DNA of 15,684 nucleotides from Euryarchaeota archaeon UBA501 (GTDB taxonomy: Archaea > Thermoplasmatota > Poseidoniia > Poseidoniales > Thalassarchaeaceae): NCBI GenBank assembly GCA_002505685.1, contig DAVT01000034.1, positions 1-15,684 on the forward strand. Direction: 5' to 3'. Each line of letters begins with the position of its first letter. The first letter of the stretch is position 1. The position numbers and the translations under genes are program-made. The notes beneath the pieces are model-generated. The model did no database searches, was not told where the DNA came from, and was given only the letters and a program-made list of their open reading frames with translations. Below are positions 14,613 to 15,684 of the stretch, in pieces.

Positions 14613-15115
14613 CAGAGCATTTCGCGGACCAAGGCCAAATGTTCCTCAAAGGATATGCCCAAATCTTCTCGCTTTCGGGCCAAGAGGCTCACTTCACCTG
14701 GATCAAGAACACCGTCCACCCACACGGTTTCAAGAACCATTCTGTAAGCGTCCTTTGCATCGGGTTGAGCGGGTGTGGATTCCGAAGGTTCGGGTTCTTC
14801 TTCAGGCTCGTCAGATTCTTCATCCTCCTCATCCATGAACGCGGAGAGAATGTCGTTTTCTCCTGCAGATGCGAGAGCAACAGAGGGGCCTGCAACACCG
14901 AGGGTCGCAAATAAATCGTCATCGTCCTCTTCATGACCCTCTTCAACAACCGGTGTTGGTTCCATTGCTGGATCACCATCCTCCTCTTCCATGAATGCTT
15001 CAAGGCCATCACTGACATTTGCATTAGATGGGGTTGATTCAACGCCTAGCTCCTCAAATGGATCAACTTCAGCATCGGACGGTTCTGTCTCATTTTCGGG
15101 ATCTGGTACCGGCAT
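14609..15115 (-). CDS. Acidic protein with C-terminal TerB-like module (first of a pair)
   Basis: The 168-residue protein has a strongly acidic, low-complexity N-terminal two-thirds (about 1-120, runs of Glu and Asp) that is probably disordered. A short helical module follows at about 122-168 (VWVDGVLDPGEVSLLARKRE, DLGISFEEHLALVREML). This module has the same DG-x-(4)-E pattern as the neighbouring gene's TerB-like domain. Inside the acidic part a motif occurs twice: LGV at 23-25 with LEAFMEEED at 38-46, and LGV at 72-74 with LSAFMDEED at 90-98. The GGAG of ACGGAGTGATTGG lies seven bases before the ATG at 15115, which supports that start. It shares four bases with the next gene. I do not recognise a named family; a scaffold or binding partner for the paired protein is inferred. 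Confidence 0.72.
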   Translation of the reverse strand: MPVPDPENETEPSDAEVDPFEELGVESTPSNANVSDGLEAFMEEEDGDPAMEPTPVVEEGHEEDDDDLFATLGVAGPSVALASAGENDILSAFMDEEDEESDEPEEEPEPSESTPAQPDAKDAYRMVLETVWVDGVLDPGEVSLLARKREDLGISFEEHLALVREMLW

Positions 15116-15384
15116 CCAATCACTCCGTATGCATGGGGGGGTGGCTTCTACTCAAATGCATTGCCTGTACTTGGCCAAGGATATATGCGTCAAAACATAT
15201 CTCTATTGACTTAGATATATTCTGGTGTTTTATGCGGCTTCTAGGGGTTGAATGGCGACATTGTGAGTGGTTGATTTTGCTTGCTCTTCGCGGGCGCTCA
15301 CACGCGCGCGCTGCGATATCTTCAAAGACCCTCTAAATCGGAAGCGAACTCCCTGTGTGCCAGACCACCGGTAGCACCGGCCCA

Positions 15385-15420
15385 ATGAATGAATATCACT
15401 TTACATTCCACACCGACTGA
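15385..15420 (+). CDS. Possible 11-codon leader ORF upstream of nrdJ
   Basis: ATG at 15385 opens an 11-residue ORF (MNEYHFTFHTD) whose TGA (15418-15420) lies beside the nrdJ AGGAG site. It ends 13 bases before the nrdJ ATG, a layout that could couple leader translation to nrdJ. A second ATG at 15389 is in the nrdJ frame and would extend NrdJ by 15 residues (beginning MNITLHSTPTEG). Both readings are possible, and the short ORF may be chance. Confidence 0.25.
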   Translation: MNEYHFTFHTD

Positions 15421-15425
15421 AGGAG
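15421..15425 (+). promoter_or_regulatory. Shine-Dalgarno site of nrdJ
   Basis: AGGAG (15421-15425) is eight bases before the ATG at 15434, an ordinary spacing, and favours that start over the upstream in-frame ATG at 15389. Confidence 0.6.
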
Positions 15426-15433
15426 ATGAAAAT

Positions 15434-15684
15434 ATGACACAGTCCAAAATGAAGGAGAATGCAACTACTGGGAGCAAAGAAAGCGGGATGGTCATCGAAC
15501 GTCGGTTTACTCAGGTTGACAAAGATCCATTTGACCAATTTGATTGGTCGACCACTGATTTTGTGATCAACAACCCTGATGGTTCCATTGCATTCGAAAT
15601 CAAGGATGTGTCCTTGCCCGTTGGTTTTGAAGGCGTTCCAGGGAAAGTTTGTGCTCAGAAGTACATGCGGAAAGCTGGCGTCCC
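15434..15684 (+). CDS. nrdJ: Vitamin B12-dependent ribonucleotide reductase, N-terminal part
   Basis: Class II ribonucleotide reductase makes deoxyribonucleotides with adenosylcobalamin and does not need oxygen. The window contains the first 83 codons, and the frame is open at the edge. The N-terminus matches the NrdJ family: RRFTQVDKDPFDQFDW (23-38) corresponds to the conserved segment before the first strand, TDFVINNPDGSIAFEIKDV (41-59) follows, and KVCAQKYMRKAGV (71-83) is the typical KYFRKAGVP start of the ATP-cone/catalytic transition. A variable Lys/Thr-rich stretch precedes residue 20. The start at 15434 has a good AGGAG; an in-frame ATG at 15389 could add 15 residues. Its cofactor would be made by the PduO-type enzyme at 5648-6286. 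The active-site cysteines lie outside the window, so activity cannot be judged. Confidence 0.85.
   Translation, partial: MTQSKMKENATTGSKESGMVIERRFTQVDKDPFDQFDWSTTDFVINNPDGSIAFEIKDVSLPVGFEGVPGKVCAQKYMRKAGV

Larger units (their letters stand above)
15116..15433. promoter_or_regulatory. 318-base divergent intergenic region with nrdJ leader
   Basis: No gene is evident here. Near the left end is a G-run (15134-15141). An A/T-rich zone (15179-15221) holds two copies of GATATAT (15180-15186, 15214-15220) and an inverted ATATC, plausible TATA boxes for the leftward acidic gene. A 13-base purine-pyrimidine alternation (15299-15311, CACACGCGCGCGC) follows. CTAAAT near 15333 is a weak rightward TATA candidate. 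CCGGT-AGC-ACCGG (15368-15380) is a small hairpin. No cobalamin riboswitch is recognisable. Confidence 0.5.

Noticed and set aside
14689..15042. Leftward 117-residue open frame overlapping the acidic gene
   Set aside because: It is a shifted reading of the Glu/Asp codon-rich region; the acidic frame has the ribosome site and the repeated motif.
15116..15433. Cobalamin riboswitch before nrdJ
   Set aside because: Only weak likeness to the B12 box near 15358; the other conserved elements and space for the full fold are missing.
1..15684. CRISPR array, insertion sequence, tRNA or rRNA gene
   Set aside because: No regularly spaced repeats, transposase, terminal inverted repeats, or recognisable RNA-gene motifs were found by reading either strand.

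Overview
The window reads as a compact prokaryotic chromosome segment with 18 recognisable genes on both strands, two of them cut by the window edges. The likely source is a marine planktonic euryarchaeon of the Poseidoniia (Marine Group II) type. This is inferred from A/T-rich TATA-like elements close to start codons, a secreted beta-rich surface-type protein, an archaeal-looking DHH phosphoesterase, and a mosaic of bacterial-type central enzymes. No rRNA, tRNA or ribosomal protein gene is present, so the assignment is tentative and a bacterial host is not excluded.

Layout, left to right. 1-691 (-): 5' part of an exported protein with a clear signal peptide. 938-3667 (+): malic enzyme fused to a phosphotransacetylase-like domain (maeB), then pyruvoyl-type aspartate decarboxylase (panD). 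3668-4105 (-): rRNA methyltransferase RlmH. 4179-6286 (+): a four-gene run with a small soluble protein, a five-span membrane protein, a two-span membrane protein and a PduO-type cob(I)alamin adenosyltransferase. 6283-6696 (-): Ap4A-hydrolase-like Nudix protein. 6748-7794 (+): DHH/DHHA1 phosphoesterase. 7791-8273 (-): four-span His-bearing membrane protein resembling DUF4079. 8363-11755 (+): a giant helical-repeat protein ending in a complete PIN nuclease domain. 11752-13719 (-): NADP-type isocitrate dehydrogenase (icd) followed by a class I methyltransferase. 13733-14149 (+): OsmC-like protein. 14133-15115 (-): two overlapping genes that share a TerB-like acidic helical module. 15116-15433: the only gene-free stretch over 300 bases, apparently the divergent promoter region. 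15434-end (+): start of the B12-dependent ribonucleotide reductase nrdJ.

Functional threads. MaeB, Icd and the NADPH they make support anabolism. PanD supplies beta-alanine for coenzyme A. The PduO-type enzyme makes adenosylcobalamin, the cofactor of NrdJ at the right end, so deoxynucleotide synthesis here probably depends on B12. Nudix, DHH, PIN and RlmH point to nucleotide and RNA metabolism.

The most striking points are the PIN/helical-repeat giant protein with a hairpin abutting its start, the TerB-like gene pair with a duplicated acidic motif, an 18-bp perfect palindrome in the left divergent promoter, and the fact that all five convergent gene pairs abut or overlap at their stop codons.
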